In this document: positions 37,490-51,100 of the stretch, piece by piece
Numbering within the stretch: position 1 is the first letter of the stretch
Layout of the letters: every line of letters starts with the position of its first letter
Origin: Paragonimus westermani
Lineage: Eukaryota > Platyhelminthes > Trematoda > Plagiorchiida > Troglotrematidae
NCBI GenBank assembly: GCA_008508345.1
Contig: QNGE01003734.1
Span: 1-64,000, forward strand
Length of the DNA: 64,000 nucleotides
Direction: 5' to 3'
Notes under the pieces: generated by a model
The model's database searches: none
The model's input: only the letters and a program-made list of their open reading frames with translations
Told to the model about the DNA's origin: nothing
Translations under genes and position numbers: made by a program

Positions 37490-40255
37490 GTACATTTATC
37501 CAGAATTTGGCTGTTTATTTCAAGGCATAAATTGAATTTTGATTAGCTCCTATTTATTGGACAGGTTTTATTTGGTGATATCTAATGTGAACGACTTGAG
37601 AATCATTCACATTCAGATTGGTAAACATAGTTAAGATGAATGTCGTTCGGACTGAGTCACTGGAAAACGGACAAAGGTAGCAATCGGTAAACAAACGAGG
37701 GTTCAGAGAATCACCCGTGAAGTGGATGAATCAGAGAGGAAACCCAGTGATTGATTGAAAGTTAGTGAAAGCATACGTGTGCAGATCGACTGGAAAGTTA
37801 CGTTGGATTCTCTTCTTATTAAAAGCGATTGCATTCATAAGCGGAGGATATGAGTAGTGGAAACTTGGATTATTAATGTTAAAGTGCTGAGCAAAATAAA
37901 CCTTCAATACGATTCGAGTGGCAGCCGACTCTTAGAAACGGGGTGACCTTGGGTACAAATTTCTTTGACAGATATTGTATTGGAATTGAGACTAACAAAT
38001 TATTTCCAACGATGAATGATGGTCGGGGAGTTAGTACACGAAAATTGAACATCACGCACGTCCGACCTACCTTTTACAGTCAGGTAGCATTCGAGGTCGA
38101 CCCTTCGTGAACAGAAGTGCCCGATTCAAGTGTCACTTACGCTAAAGCTCATTGGAAGCATATACCTCCTTTATGACGGATATCCAGCGTGTGTAACAAT
38201 ATTGACAACTAAGCCATGATCCTCAGACTAGAAACCGTTAAACTGTGTTACTTATATGCCTGACCCTAGAGAAATCGATCCAGGTTAACAGGTCAGCTAG
38301 TGTACAACCATGCAAGTTGGTTGTGCAACCTGAACACTACTCGCAGATGAATGTAGCTGTGGTTAGGTGTAACAAATCGGTGGTGTCTATTGTGAAGTCA
38401 GTGGCAAAAAATCCCGATCATGTGGCCTAAACACAATACTGACTTTCCTAAACAAAGACTAAATGGGGGTCTAGTGGTCCACTTTAAAGAATTTGTTCAA
38501 GTATGCGACTTGATGAAAGAGCTGAAAACAAATGTGGTTGGTTCTCAAATGTTAAACAAAATGAAATCTACCAAGCTCGTTGTTATTGCTTGTGCTTCAA
38601 CTGTATCACGTCACTTCCATCACCATCTCAATGACTGTCTTAGACATGGACAAACTATTTTTGTCTTGTTAGTAAATACATGCTACATATTGCGTGTTCA
38701 CAGTTCGAAGCAACCGACAACGTGTGATCAATGTCACTGGACAAAACACTTGACGTAATACTGTTGGCACAATCAAGGACTTTGCTTTATATGATGTGAT
38801 CGGTCAGTGCACGCTTTCAGTGCCCCTTATGTAGACAATGAATTAAACTTAGACCATTGTCTTCTAGGCCAGTCAATATCCCATAAATTCTCGGAAGCCT
38901 CGCATACGAAAGATTCCTTATTTCGGTTTGCTTGACTGCTTCGGCACAAAAAATGTTGATTCCCTTTTTGGTCCTAACCGACAGTCCAACTTGCGAATTA
39001 GCCGAGATAGGTTGAAGTCACAATGAAGAACGTGCTAATTACTGGTCAGTAGCCGGGTATTTACCGTGGTCCCACTTGTAATGCTGATACATTTTAAGCA
39101 TCGTCCACATATGACAGTGGTTCAAAAGCCCGAATTTTCCTGCGTACCACTCAACACGGATTAATGTATGCCCCTTGAAAACCGAAAGAGTTAGTCTGAT
39201 AAGTTTTTAGGTGGTTGGACTTTGTTCTTAAACAACTGTCTCTGGGCCTCACACGATGGAAAATCTCGAAGTTATCACAGTTTACGCTTACCAGCCGATA
39301 AGTTTATGTTAACACAAACTGACGACTAAGCATGTTTAGCGCATTTAGACTGTGAACAAAGTATTAATTATTTTGACTATTCCTACGATACACCTTAACA
39401 CACACAACACAAACAACCGACTCACTTGTGCACAGTGAGCAGTATCCAAATGATTGTCTCCAAAAGATTCACGTCAACGCTGACAGCGCTACTACCAATG
39501 ACCGCTCCATGGGAACATCCACTGAAACGGAACTGTGCGGGAACTGTTTTGTTGTCACCAGTGTTGCCAGGTATGAGTTACAGACTGCACTGGAAAAACG
39601 GAATGAGTTCACAGCACAGCACACCTATGGGATACCGGTGAATTAATGGCGTGGTGGTTAAACGATGTATACAATCCTCTAGTCGTTTATGATATGACAT
39701 CCAGCACAGCTACAAACTTGATATTTACTCATGCTAAACCCACGTGCTGATGATCCAAGGAAGGTGGGGCAAATGGAGATATCTGCAATGTCTTCAAGTT
39801 GGCTGTGTCGCATGGAATGGAACATGCAAAGAAAAGGTATGTTAAAAGCAATAGACTTCCCGTGGATAAATTAAACTAATTTAAGGCCAGAAATTTGATA
39901 TCTGGTCGTCTCTGATGGCAGACCTCCTATCATCCTAAATCTCCATGATAGATGCAGTAGACCAGCCATATGGGATCTCTATATGAGAATCGTTTTTATT
40001 GTTGAATTCTGTAGAGCAGAACTACTGAATTTGTTCTTTTCTATCGGGCTTATATATCAGCTTTATCAACAATGAGCTGAATTACAGTTCAAATCGTACT
40101 GAGTACCACAGCGCTTTCTAGTGTGAATACCGTATTGAACAAACTATTTCATTTAAACCAGTAGCGGTTAATGACAAGTCGAAATCGTACTTTCTATCTT
40201 ACTGTTGTAACTGTTCTCCAAAGATTCATAGAAAGATGATGAATTGCAGTATTCG
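37490..40255. other. Between gene A and gene B's last exon; one exon-like stretch
   Basis: No named gene. The plus strand at 39428-39636 reads about 70 codons with protein-like composition (including SATTNDRSMGTSTETELCGN and ARYELQTALEKRNEFTAQ) and ends CCG before GTGAAT, a possible donor. I cannot identify the product or connect it to other exons, and no strong acceptor precedes it. The rest shows nothing I can support. Confidence 0.35.
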
Positions 40256-40261
40256 TTTATT
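40256..40261 (-). terminator. Poly(A) signal of gene B
   Basis: AATAAA on the minus strand, about 115 bases after the TAG of exon a. Position and sequence suit 3' end formation of gene B. Confidence 0.5.
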
Positions 40262-40375
40262 TTACTTGAAGCAACAGTTAACTAGGAATAGTAAATATGG
40301 TATTGTGACGGGTGAAGTGTATGTAGGGAAATCAACGATAATTGTTGGAATAAATTGAGAAAATTTGACAGAACA

Positions 40376-40490
40376 CTACTTGGTTTGTTTTCCTTCAGCA
40401 GCTTTCTTTTTCGCTGCCCTTTCTTTATTCAAAATTGCTTCTTTCTCTTCTTTTGATAAGAAACCCGTGTGGCGTTTCTTGACGTTGCAT
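40376..40490 (-). CDS. Last exon a, assigned to gene B, 8-Cys secreted protein
   Basis: 115 bases after an acceptor TTGATTGCAG ending at 40491. One base completes a Gly codon; then 37 codons begin CNVKKRHTGFLSKEEKE, run into a Lys/Ala-rich tail (NKERAAKKKAAEGKQTK) and end in TAG. This is the family consensus form: eighth Cys, K-K-R-H, then a helix-prone, highly basic tail. The nearest upstream first exon on the strand is 55378-55676, an intron of 14.9 kb. The pairing rests on order and phase only. Confidence 0.78.
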
Positions 40491-40499
40491 CTGCAATCA

Positions 40500-42720
40500 A
40501 CGTGATGGGTTAAATTCAAGCCAAAATTCGGAAAATGAACAACGTTTAATCGGAATGCAATCAGGCGAACATGTCGGAATGAGTCACTGAGAGTTTGTGT
40601 TAACAGAGAAGGAAAAACGTAACTCTGGTATCGGATGTGTAAACAGTGTATCACGCCTCTCCTAGGGTAACAGGATGCAGTCAAGAATAACAGTTTTATT
40701 CCATAGTGTTTGAGACAACTCTAGGTGAATTACTGCAACCAGGATGCTTATGCACAGCTCAGATCGGTTTCTGAATCCACGTAGGGTAACTGCAACGGAA
40801 CAAATCTTTTTCTGCATCAATTGGTAAAGCCACAATCATCTCTAAGCTCTGGGTCAAAGTGACTCAACCGATCTGTTTTCGTGCTTCAGGAGTCAGTAAC
40901 ATTCATGCTAATCAAACTCTGCTGATAATTTCTGATACCGAAATATATAATGAAATTTCTCCCTACGGCGACTGTTTTGGAAAGAATCATTCAGTTTCTT
41001 CAGAGAACTCATGTCTTCCAGCAGCCATTTTTTATCGTAAACGAGAGTGGTAGCTCACTTTATAAATTCAACCCTCCTGGATCTGTCAATTTGTGTGTTC
41101 CCTGAAGGTGGTCATCATATAAATAACTATTATACTGACCACGATGAGTTTTGTTGCTTTCGAACCACTTGTCATATACTGATGTTATGATGATTAGACA
41201 TTTCCGCTACCTCATTGCACCAGTCATAAAGTTGAAATATCGTCAGCCTTTCGGATCAAATTTGCTAACTTTTTTGAAAGAGTTGACTACTCTAGTTTGT
41301 TTACTCGCTCTCTGTTCTTCACATGTCCAATGTAAACCGAACAGAAAAGTACTGTATTAAGCTTGGTACAGAAAACTACAGCAAACGTGATGATGGGACA
41401 CAAATAACTCACATTAAAAGAAGTCGCTTCTGTCGAATAAAACATGTGTAGTACTTCCCTCATCTCACCATACTCTGAAATACTAGCCTTCCTCCCTGTG
41501 TAGGGGGCGTGTGGGAGAAACCGTGCTGCAATCACAGAGTTGCCGAAGGTCATTTAACCTTCGACGTCTGAACTCAACAAAGCCAGTCTCTCCCAGTCAT
41601 CGAATGGAGAAATTCGCGCAAGTGAGGCAAGATCCCTGGAAAATTTTACAGCTGCCAACTGTGTCGCAGCCAGTCTCACTCTACAAGCCCCATCACTACA
41701 CTTCAGTATTCCAGAATCACATACTAAACATGGCGCTATCTCCAACGTTCAGGTATAAGACTGCCAGTGTACTAGTGCCCAATGTTTGCTAAACAGAACT
41801 GAGGCGCTCATGTTGCGATGCTTTTTACGTGAGCTCTAGGTGGGCTGACACACTTAGATATAGTAAGAACTTCGTGATTCAAAACTTATCATGCCGGGGC
41901 AAGCTTTGGTTCATGGCAAAGATAACGCCAACCTACAGAGGGTCTGCATTGTATATTAAAGACTCATTCAAAATGTATGCTGTAGACATCTGTATTATGT
42001 AACAGGCTATAAATACAGCGGCGTGTCTAATCATGGGGAACAGAACAGACACATGTCCTGGATGTCGTAGGAAATTCACCCAAAAGTGATGAGCAAACTA
42101 GCGAGTGTCTCATAGAATCACTGCGGAGAGCATGTATTACACGTAGAGGAACGAGCTCATAATGAGGACTTTGAGCTATTAACACAATTTTGTCTACCCC
42201 TTACTGGTATGATAATTACTGCTCACTTATTCTGCCTATAGGCTCATTAAGAAGACAATGCGACGAATATGTCTTTAAGGTCTCATCAGTTAGTTAACAT
42301 TCCTGGAGTTTAATGTAGTAGTTACAAATTCTCTGTAAGGTTTCTTTGTGCAAGCTGTATATACTGACTAACCGAACTAAAAAACAACTGACGCCACATA
42401 TGGTTGGTCAATAGGGAGCCAATAAAGATTGATCTATGTCTATGACAGGCTGAAAGAATGGAAAACATTTGGTGCACACGGCCTTGGATTACTTAGTTGA
42501 GTCACACTAGTTTTTGTCGTTACCAGACGGCTTCATTTGACCAATTATGTTTGACTGACCAAAACTGTGTACAAAGTCGTAAACTACTCAATCGGGTTAA
42601 TAGCGTGATCTACACTTTCAAAGTAACGGACGATCACACCTGTTGTCGATTTTCTAACCCCTGTTCTCAATCAAATTTGGCTGTGCTATCTCATCTTTTC
42701 GAACAGCTACCTTATTACTC
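40500..42720. other. Gene B intron, no recognised gene
   Basis: Short frames on both strands without domains. I see no transposon here. On the minus strand it lies inside the proposed gene B intron. Confidence 0.35.
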
Positions 42721-42908
42721 ATGAGTAGTCTAGGATTTGGTTAATTTCAAGTTGAACATCACTCACTATCCAGCCAGTCTCTTACGAAAAGAAGCACTAG
42801 ACTCGAGTTGCGCTCTCGTTAGAGCGCGTCAGTAGTGCATATCCTTGCCACGACCAGCCATTTCAATCATGAGTCAACCGTGTTGATCTCTGCGCCATTG
42901 ACCTCACA
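42721..42908 (-). repeat. tRNA-derived SINE copy
   Basis: The most complete uninterrupted copy of the main SINE family in this window, about 188 bases. Minus strand: head from 42908 (AATGGCGCAGAGATCAACACG, box A region), then GGTCGTGGCAAGGATATGC, the body GCGCAACTCGAGTCTAGTGC and the tail AATCCTAGACTACTCAT. The box B region is partly lost. It lies in the gene B intron. Confidence 0.75.
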
Positions 42909-43033
42909 TTAGACACGACCGTGTCACCGAATCCGAACACTCAACCACTCTCGCTTGTGAGCAATGATCAGGTTGCCCGATTTTCTTGAGAGGAGACACA
43001 GTAACTGTTCTGTTAACTCCGATCGATAACCCC

Positions 43034-43064
43034 GCGATGAGGACTTCCGAGAGAGGTCGAAATC
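43034..43064 (+). ncRNA. Hammerhead-like core, degenerate
   Basis: The string GCGATGAG, a six-pair stem GACTTC/GAGGTC closed by the loop CGAGA, then GAAATC, has the layout of hammerhead stem II with the conserved flanks CTGATGA and GAAA. The first two core bases differ (GC for CT), so catalysis is unlikely as read. A relation to a repeat family is possible but not shown. Confidence 0.3.
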
Positions 43065-45614
43065 TCCGATCTCATTAAACAACCCTGGACAACCAGTGCA
43101 TTCTGCAGTACAGTAGCAGAGTAATGAGTATACGAGCGTGTTTCAAGCGTGGATGAGAAACATATTCCTCGGTCTAAGAGGCATAAGTGGACACATAATA
43201 GACCCTGAGCGAAGCGTGGCTTCTGGGTGTGTTCTACCCGATATATTTTACAGTTTGTGGCTGAGTAGCTGTGCGAATGTATAACCTTTATATGAAAGAC
43301 TCATAAACTTTCTCCATTTGAGACAATATTGTTTTGATTGTGATATATTTCGAGATTAATCCATCTAGACAGTCGCTTTCGTCAAATGCGCTAAACACAG
43401 TTTAAGATTGCAACCAACTGCATTGTTTGAACAGATGTTTCCTGCAGATTCTGCCTTAGTTTCGCCTGAATAAGATTATTAAAAAGACGTGCATCTTCCT
43501 CTCTGCGTTTACTTATGATACTCTGACCATCAGGCAGACTGGTCAGTTTACCACTAAGACCGTGAAAACTAGCGTTCATTTCAGCCTTCTACGTGTAATG
43601 GGTGAAGTCAGCATGGCTGAATTGTCGACACTGACGCACACCCGATGCCCAGGGACTGTGGCCAAGCACAAAAACCCGGAATCCTTACCACAGGGTTCAA
43701 CGAACGGCTACTCCCCCTAATCGAGTTGGGTGCGCAAATGAGCACTACACACCACCAGCTAATCTGGCTGTGGGTAGGGTGGGTGTGTACGTACATTTTT
43801 AATGACGAGGCTCGAGGCGAGACTACTACTCAGCATGACGAGATTCAGACATACACGCACACCGATCGAATTAGTCACACCAGGGCCCACATATTCGACT
43901 CAGCTTCGGTGAAATGAAAGTCTTCATTCCAAACCGCCACCACAGGCCACTACACTTAAAGTCTGTGCAGTCTTAGAGCAGTCAGTTTGCGAACAAAAAG
44001 CAATTGTAAGTAATGCGTTATCATTGTGTATGAACTTCTGACTTTAGACTCAAGAAGACAACGTCTCCGCTCATACGTAAGCCCACCATTTATCCTTAAA
44101 CATGCGATCCAAGAAAGCCAATCGAGAACCGTAGAGTCGTCAGAAGAGATGGACTGGAGATCAGGCTCCTGCAGTGGCATGAATAGACTTTGTTAGACTC
44201 CTTGGCAAACAAAACTCGGAGCTTCCTCAAAATTTTATTGGTGTGAGGGATGAAAAAATAAGGTAAATTATTAATTTCGTTGAAGCCATACTAAAACAAA
44301 TACTATAACTAAAATTCTGCAGTCTTCAAGGTGTTTTGTTGTGTTCGGATGAATACTGTTTACTCTCCACACATGGCTTTAAGCACGTGCAGAGGTTACG
44401 ATTAAACCAGGTCATGCGAACACACTTGGAGATCTTTGCCTTTGGGATGAAATTCAGAATTCCTTCCGAAAACGTCGACTGATTACAACCAGAAGTATAA
44501 TTTAAGAATCTGTATGAGTGAATACTAGACTTCGCTGAAACATCGCAGGTCAACGAAGAATGGTCGATATTTGACACCACATCCTGACTTCACTTGTGAA
44601 TAGGCACGGCCCTTTGGCATCCGAACACTATCAAACGCTGAAACATGTGTGAGAAACGGAACACGTGATCTTCCTTAGGCCATATAAAAGTTCCATTCAA
44701 GTTATCTTGATTAAGGTTGGTTACGGGTGCATATTCAATGGTACCCTTGTAAACAGCTATATTTTGATAGAGAGACAAATCTCAAAGGAACTCTAAATCT
44801 TGTTACAACATGGTTGAATCTCTGAACTTCAACACAAACCAATGAAGTCAACCGGAACCCACACACCATAGTTAAGAGGTACTCCAAAAATACCTGTGAT
44901 TTCTAATCGGGTCTAGTACTGTGCATGGACAACCCAGCGTGCCACAAGCTCGCGAGATTGCTTGCAGACATTCTCCATCTCATCCGTCAGCTGTTCATTT
45001 ATCCACTGTATGAAAGATTTTCTCGAACTGATACAAAGCTTAAAGAACTTATCGGTGAGATCACATAGGATGTATTCAAACAATGTTAACTGTATTTATA
45101 AACGTTCCACCCCTAGAAAAAGTTGATTTTTTGTGCAATTTTGTCCTCGGTCAAAGTATGCTTTTTTGAATCCCTGTCGATTACCTCAAGGAAATTAGAT
45201 TTGCGAGCACAGAGGATATTGGTTTTGATTCTAGAAAAAAATATTAAACAAGTTCATGGTTCATTGGTATGTAGGTTCATATGTTGCTACAAGAGAGAGA
45301 AGAATGTTGCCCTGTGTGTTCCTGTTTGTGTTGATTGGACGATTTGTTGGACGATTTACAGATATAAAGAAAAAGCGAATGGAACTCAATAAAAGGTAAC
45401 TTTAATGAATCTGCCGTCTACAACCATTTCAGTCACGAACACTGAAACACACTGAAACAACTTCGGTCAGATATGCGCAGTTGACACCCTGTGAAAGTGA
45501 GTTGGTATAGTGTTTAGGAAGCGTGCAATGTCGGTTGCCTCCCAAGCCTATGCCGATCGAGTAATATTCTAAAAACCCTCAGCCAAATTAGTCGGGACCA
45601 CATAGTTGAGCAAT

Positions 45615-46740
45615 GTATTCTAATGTGAACAAATCCTAAATACGAAGCAGTTATATCTACAAACTAAACTGTCTGTCCCACTACTCACTTTCAACAAGTG
45701 ACCTATTAAACCATCATTCTTATTCGATGGAAGGAGATCTGCCAGTGGATGACCCAGATTGTGGAGTATTTTGTGGGTAAAAATTACATTTCTCCTGAGA
45801 TGTCTGTAATTCATTGAGAATTTGATCTAATTCTGTCAGTATTTTAGGTAAAGTATTTTCGTGAGCCCCGCAATTCTTCCAGTGACTCTCTTTCTGAACA
45901 GTTTCAATAAGTGCCAACTCTTTCTTAAAATAAAGACGATAGGCCTATATGTTTTTTTGCAGGTGTTTGGGGACTATGGGGGCGAACATAATCGAAAACA
46001 CATCACAGTGGGAGGTTCCTCAAATTCTTTTTAAGAGGTTCAGAGCTATTTGTGCCTTTCTAGTCGTAGCAACGCAGTTTTTGATCAAACTCAATCTGTC
46101 TTTAACTATGCTCCCTAGGTCCGGTCCGCATACTGAGATGCGCAGGTTTGTCTCCAAGGTAATAGTTAGCACAAGTTTTATGGCGAACGTGCATGAGTTC
46201 ACACATGTTGACGTTGGACGGCGAGTCATTTTCTGCGGACCGCTGATTTGGACAGTCCAATTCGTCTTGTAATTTTACCACGTCCACCAAATACTCTAGA
46301 ACTTGAGAGAGATTTGTCGTCGGCGATTTGACTATACTGGATGATTCATGAACGGAAAGAATGAATATCAAAGATTCTAAGATTAAACCTTGTGGAACCT
46401 CACCATCGGCCTTGAACCACTGTGACAGGTGTCTGTTCACCTTGGCGCTGAACCTGGGTTCAAAACTGATCTTTTAGCCAAGTGAGCAAGCACTAATCAG
46501 TGTCACAACTATCCAGTTTTCGCAGCAAAATGGGATGACCAACCCTGTCGGAGACATTAGAAAAGTCAGGATATTCCACATTTGTTTCCAGTCGTGCGTT
46601 TTCAGCCCTCATTGAAACATCATGAGCAATCAGCAAATTTGGGAAGCACGACCATCCCTTACAAAACCCTTGCTGATTTTCTTTGATGAGTTAAAGGTCT
46701 TCGAATTTGGTCCAGCGAGAGAGAATCACCTAACAAGCTG
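45615..46740 (-). pseudogene. Non-LTR retrotransposon RT relic with C terminus
   Basis: Minus strand in order: QQGFCKGWSCFPNLL near 46675, VSDRVGHPILLRKLDS near 46550-46500, GEVPQGLILESLIFIL near 46395-46350, SNVNMCELMHVRHKTC near 46215-46170, KAQIALNLLKRI near 46050-46020, LIETVQKESHW near 45910, and LRRNVIFTHKILHN near 45795-45755. These are the RT and C-terminal blocks of the same Jockey/CR1-like type as the relic at 19.2 kb. The catalytic Asp-Asp region has decayed. Frameshifts and stops abound. It lies in the gene B intron. Confidence 0.8.
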
Positions 46741-47534
46741 TCCATTATTTTAGAGAGCGATGAAAGAAAGGTTAATGGCCGGTAGTATCTCTGTATCCAA
46801 CTATGAAAATATGCGTAGGCGCCAGGTTGAGAGAGGGCAGTTGAGAATTGCTGTAAATGGTTCTGGTGATTCCGTGGAACAACCTTTCAGGACGATAGTG
46901 GATATCCAGTCTGGACCGACCGATTTGTGGACTAGTGGGTTCTCTAACTTGATTCTGACTTGTGACACTCAAACGTCGTTCATGATTTGCAGTTATGCAT
47001 AATTACCTAGATTATTGTCCACCTCTGCATCTATACTGGTAAATCTCTCACAAGCTTGCATCCGCGAGATTCCAAACTTACTGCTTGTGTGTACTATCAC
47101 TTCGTTTTTGGAAAACATAGGATTCATTTTCATCTTCTCAACAAGACGGTGCTGCTATCACGACCGGTTTTCTTTGACAGCAGTCGTGGCAAGATTGTTC
47201 AATACGACATATTCAGCTTGTTGTAATCGGTACATTTATGGGTAATCAGTTGAGTAGAACGTTTGAAAATATGTTTAGGAATGACTGAAGTGTAATTATC
47301 TGACACGATGGATGGTGATACCAACCTCTGTAAACGATAAATAGATAACATTTTGTTTTCACCACCAGTATTCATATTGTTTCACTCTTAAACCTTTTGT
47401 TTCTCATGAAAAGGAAATAAACAACAGTTTTCGTCTTTTCAAAATTTTCACTCACTAGACGACAGGATGTCGCATTACGACGTTCAGTGCACCGCAAGGT
47501 TACTTAGAGCGGTCGGTATTTCAAGCTTTCTTCT

Positions 47535-48150
47535 TGTACACAGATCACTTACAACCGAGGTCTAATGCGGAACCTGTTTCACGGAACCCACCAGATCTGC
47601 GCCGATAACTGCTTGCAAGGAGAGGAGGAGATAATGAAGAAGATGTTGGTAAACGGATACGTCGAGAATTTCGTCGACACTCACAGCCAGAAAAGACTGG
47701 TCAAGACTGTCGTGAATACGATTCTTAAGAAACAGGTCTTGCTGAATCCCCCTTTTAAAAGCAACCATATCACAGCTGACATAAGTTGAAAATTACAGTC
47801 TACTCTCACTCGTACTCGTCCTGCGAGTGAATTGCGGTTGCTGAACAAAACTAGATGTGTCGCTCAGCCTAGTCCTCATCGTGACCTACCGAAATGTTCT
47901 GTCTCACATGTAATATATCAGTTTAATTGCAGTTTCCGTTGCTTCTATGACGACAGAATGAGTTCGTGTCTACGACAAATAATTGGTCGAAATTATGGTC
48001 AAGTGGTTGGTTCGCCCGGCGGCGTAAAGAGCAACGGCACCAGAGTGAGTGAGCCGAAATCCGACCCTGCCACTTTGTTCACCCAGCCAACTCATTTCAA
48101 GTGTTTTTGCGTAGTCAGAATCCTAAATTGTTTTCCTCGGATGTATTTTT
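47535..48150 (+). pseudogene. Penelope-like element relic, GIY-YIG end
   Basis: Plus-strand reading: RGLMRNLFHGTHQICADN then EEEIMKKMLVNGYVENF (47545-47680), LKKQVLLNPPFKSNHI (about 47727-47770), LRLLNKTRCVAQPS, then CSVSHVIYQFNC and SSCLRQIIG (47895-47985). The order matches the linker and GIY-YIG endonuclease of Penelope-like elements (V-I-Y-x-F-x-C start, then an R-x-L-R-x-R-I-like helix); the Y-I-G part is degraded. A stop splits it near 47787. No RT part is found upstream. Inserted in the gene B intron, opposite in strand to that gene. Confidence 0.75.
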
Positions 48151-51100
48151 AATCATTACTCGTCGTCCGGCCCTGTGCGTACACAACTCATGGATACACG
48201 CAGCTAGTTCACCATGGAACTGACGGTAGTCCTTTGTTCATGTACACCCAGTTGCTGACCGTTTCTATTTTTGTTGCTGCCTCCACGTTCTACAAACTTT
48301 GGTTTTTTAAGTTCGTGATTGAAGAGGAGAAACGCAATATTAGCATCTCAAAATCTGTCTTCTGTCGCTAGTGATGTAAATGAATTGTTTCCGTTTCACA
48401 TGAACCTTTACCATTAACTACCGTATATGTAGGAAATAGTTTAAGTATTTATTCACGTATTTTGTGGTTTAGACTAGAGACATATTGCAGAATGAAAACA
48501 CCTATTTTGGTTTTTGCTCTCGTCGTTGTAAGGTGTAAACCGTGACGAACAGTCGTCTTCAATATTTCATCATCTGATCAGTACAATTGTGTAGTTTCAA
48601 AGAGGTTAAAGCAGTATGTAAATAACACCTGTATACCCACCAAAACTGCAGTTGACAACGCTGTTGCGCAGTGATGGATGGAACCCTAGTCCACTCATCA
48701 TTACCAATGCTAAGTGGCTAGCTTGCAGGTAGCTGTAATTTTTGCAACAAATCTCATGATCGAATTACATTCTATTTAACGTTTGTATGTTGTTTATGTA
48801 CTGTTTTAACTTCGTTGGACTTATATACTTGTATTGGTCTAATAATGAGTTATGGCAAACGGTTGTTAGTCACAACCTGCTTTTATGATTCAATGGAAGC
48901 TTTCGTGAAATCTTGTTATCTTTTAAACAGTCTTTAGAAGTACAACGTCACCAGCCTGTCTAACTTGCATTACGTCTAATTTAATGCAGTAATTGCAAGG
49001 TTCGAAGAATTAGCTTCGAAGGGGGCTGGTTTTAGTGAATGGTTTAAACACCAACGGAGTTTAGCACATTAAGCAAAGTCCCGGAAAAGTGTCTTCAGAA
49101 GAAGGTACGTCCCTCCAAATTGGTTGAATAGTCCATTTTTGAGTGTCGGCATCCATTAGTCACGTCCAGAAAATCTCTAGCTACTTGAGATGTTACTGTT
49201 TCGTTATGTCTGAATAAACTTGATACTTCATCCGGACTGCGTTTCTTCCGGTGTTTTACTCAATGGTGGAAGCTAATTTGAACGAGATTTAGACGAGCGA
49301 TCATCGTGATGTGTGTCTAACTGGTAGTTCCTGGTGCTTCGCTGCCTGGAAGGAGCTTGGTCATCACTTCACAGATTAAGACAATTCTGTTGATTGCATT
49401 ATGACTCTTCATTCTATTGCTTGGCATACTGAAAATGGTTATGGAGCGCTATGGTTCCAGTTTTGACAGAAACAGAAATTGGCTTTGGATCGATTTCCAT
49501 AATCTCTGGTAAACATCAATTTGCAAGCCGTGTGACACTGATGAAGCTGTTAACAACACGGCTCGTATTATCGCTACTGACGATGACAACAGTTTCTGTT
49601 CACAAGACAAAACAGTACACAAATTTGATGATAAGCCTAAGTTGATGAATTTGACTTAAAACTGCCAAAATAGAGCATCTGCTTAATCTTAAGGTCTCAA
49701 GCAAGTCAGTTTCTCTGTTTTAATCCCGTTTTTGATTTCCGCGTCATTCATTTTGATGCTTGAGTAATACGCGTTCTGTCAGTATTTTTTCCGTTGGTAT
49801 CGCTCATTCCGTGTTCTGCTGGACTAACCGAGTATTAATTGAAGATATGAATACCGAATACCTGTAGTCATGCAGACAGGCATCCACAGCACATTCCACT
49901 TAGCCGCCAACTATTGTTTATCGAAGCCTGTCATAAACGCACGTTGTTTTAATTGTAAACCATCAAGTCTGCTACTTAACACACCTAATCATATCTCACA
50001 CGCTACGGTTTGTTTATACAACTAGTTACATTATATTCAGTAAAAATAAGCAACACTAGTATTGTTTAGGAGACTGAGTACTGCATAACGTACTAGGCAT
50101 ATTGCTGAACAAAACTAATATCTGATGAGGAACTAGAAGGCAACCAAAATTTTTGAAGTCGGTCCTTATCAGAATGGAAAATTGGTATGCAGAATATTTG
50201 CACCCTCATTTAAGAGCATCTGTGCTGTGTTCAGTCCATATAAACTGATCACACCAACGTCTCTCGATACCGATCGGAAAAATTAGGAATAGTTTATTTT
50301 AATGCTGTTCAAAGAACAGTCTTGTAATTGGGACGGGCGGACTGATATGGAGTCATCTGTTCCTCTCTGGTTGATAACAGCACAGTAATAAACAGGCGAC
50401 TGTTGAATATGGTTGCACAGATATTGGAAGTACTTATGTAAATGTCTGACACACTGACAGGCGACTGCCCATCCGTGCTTTTTTCTAGTAAGCAGTAATT
50501 TACAATCACACTGTGTTACATTCCGTTTCGATTCAAAGTTCTTCAAGAAACAGAGTGTAGCATTAAGCGCACCGTCAATTAAGACACGCTTTCTGTTCGT
50601 GGTCAGTTGTATGTGGTGCTCACTTTGTTGAGGAGACTGGGCTTCTGTTGCCCACTACTGGAGCCTGGGAACATATGACCCTAATTCCAGTTTTTCCGCC
50701 GGACATGGAATGTAGTTTACATTACACTGAAGAATAACCTGAGACGTTTGGCTGAGGTTGGGCAAACACAAATTTGGAACTAAGTCACGAGCAGTCTTCG
50801 TTTGTTTTGTACGCGATCTGTCAAGTTGACAATCTAACCATCAGTTTCTGATAATGACTCCGACCAGCCAGTTGTTTGATTAATTCTTATTCGTAATGCT
50901 TTCGATAGTCTACATAACCAGCGGTACCACAAAAAAAGAAGCATGCCAGGTAGTTTACGGAAATATAATGTCCTCTCATCAAAATATATATCAATTGATG
51001 TGCAACTGGATTAACCACCAGGAGAGGTTTACAACGAACGTGGTGTTTGGTGGAAGGAGTTTGACTCAAGATACATGAACAAAAGACATTCTGCACTCAG

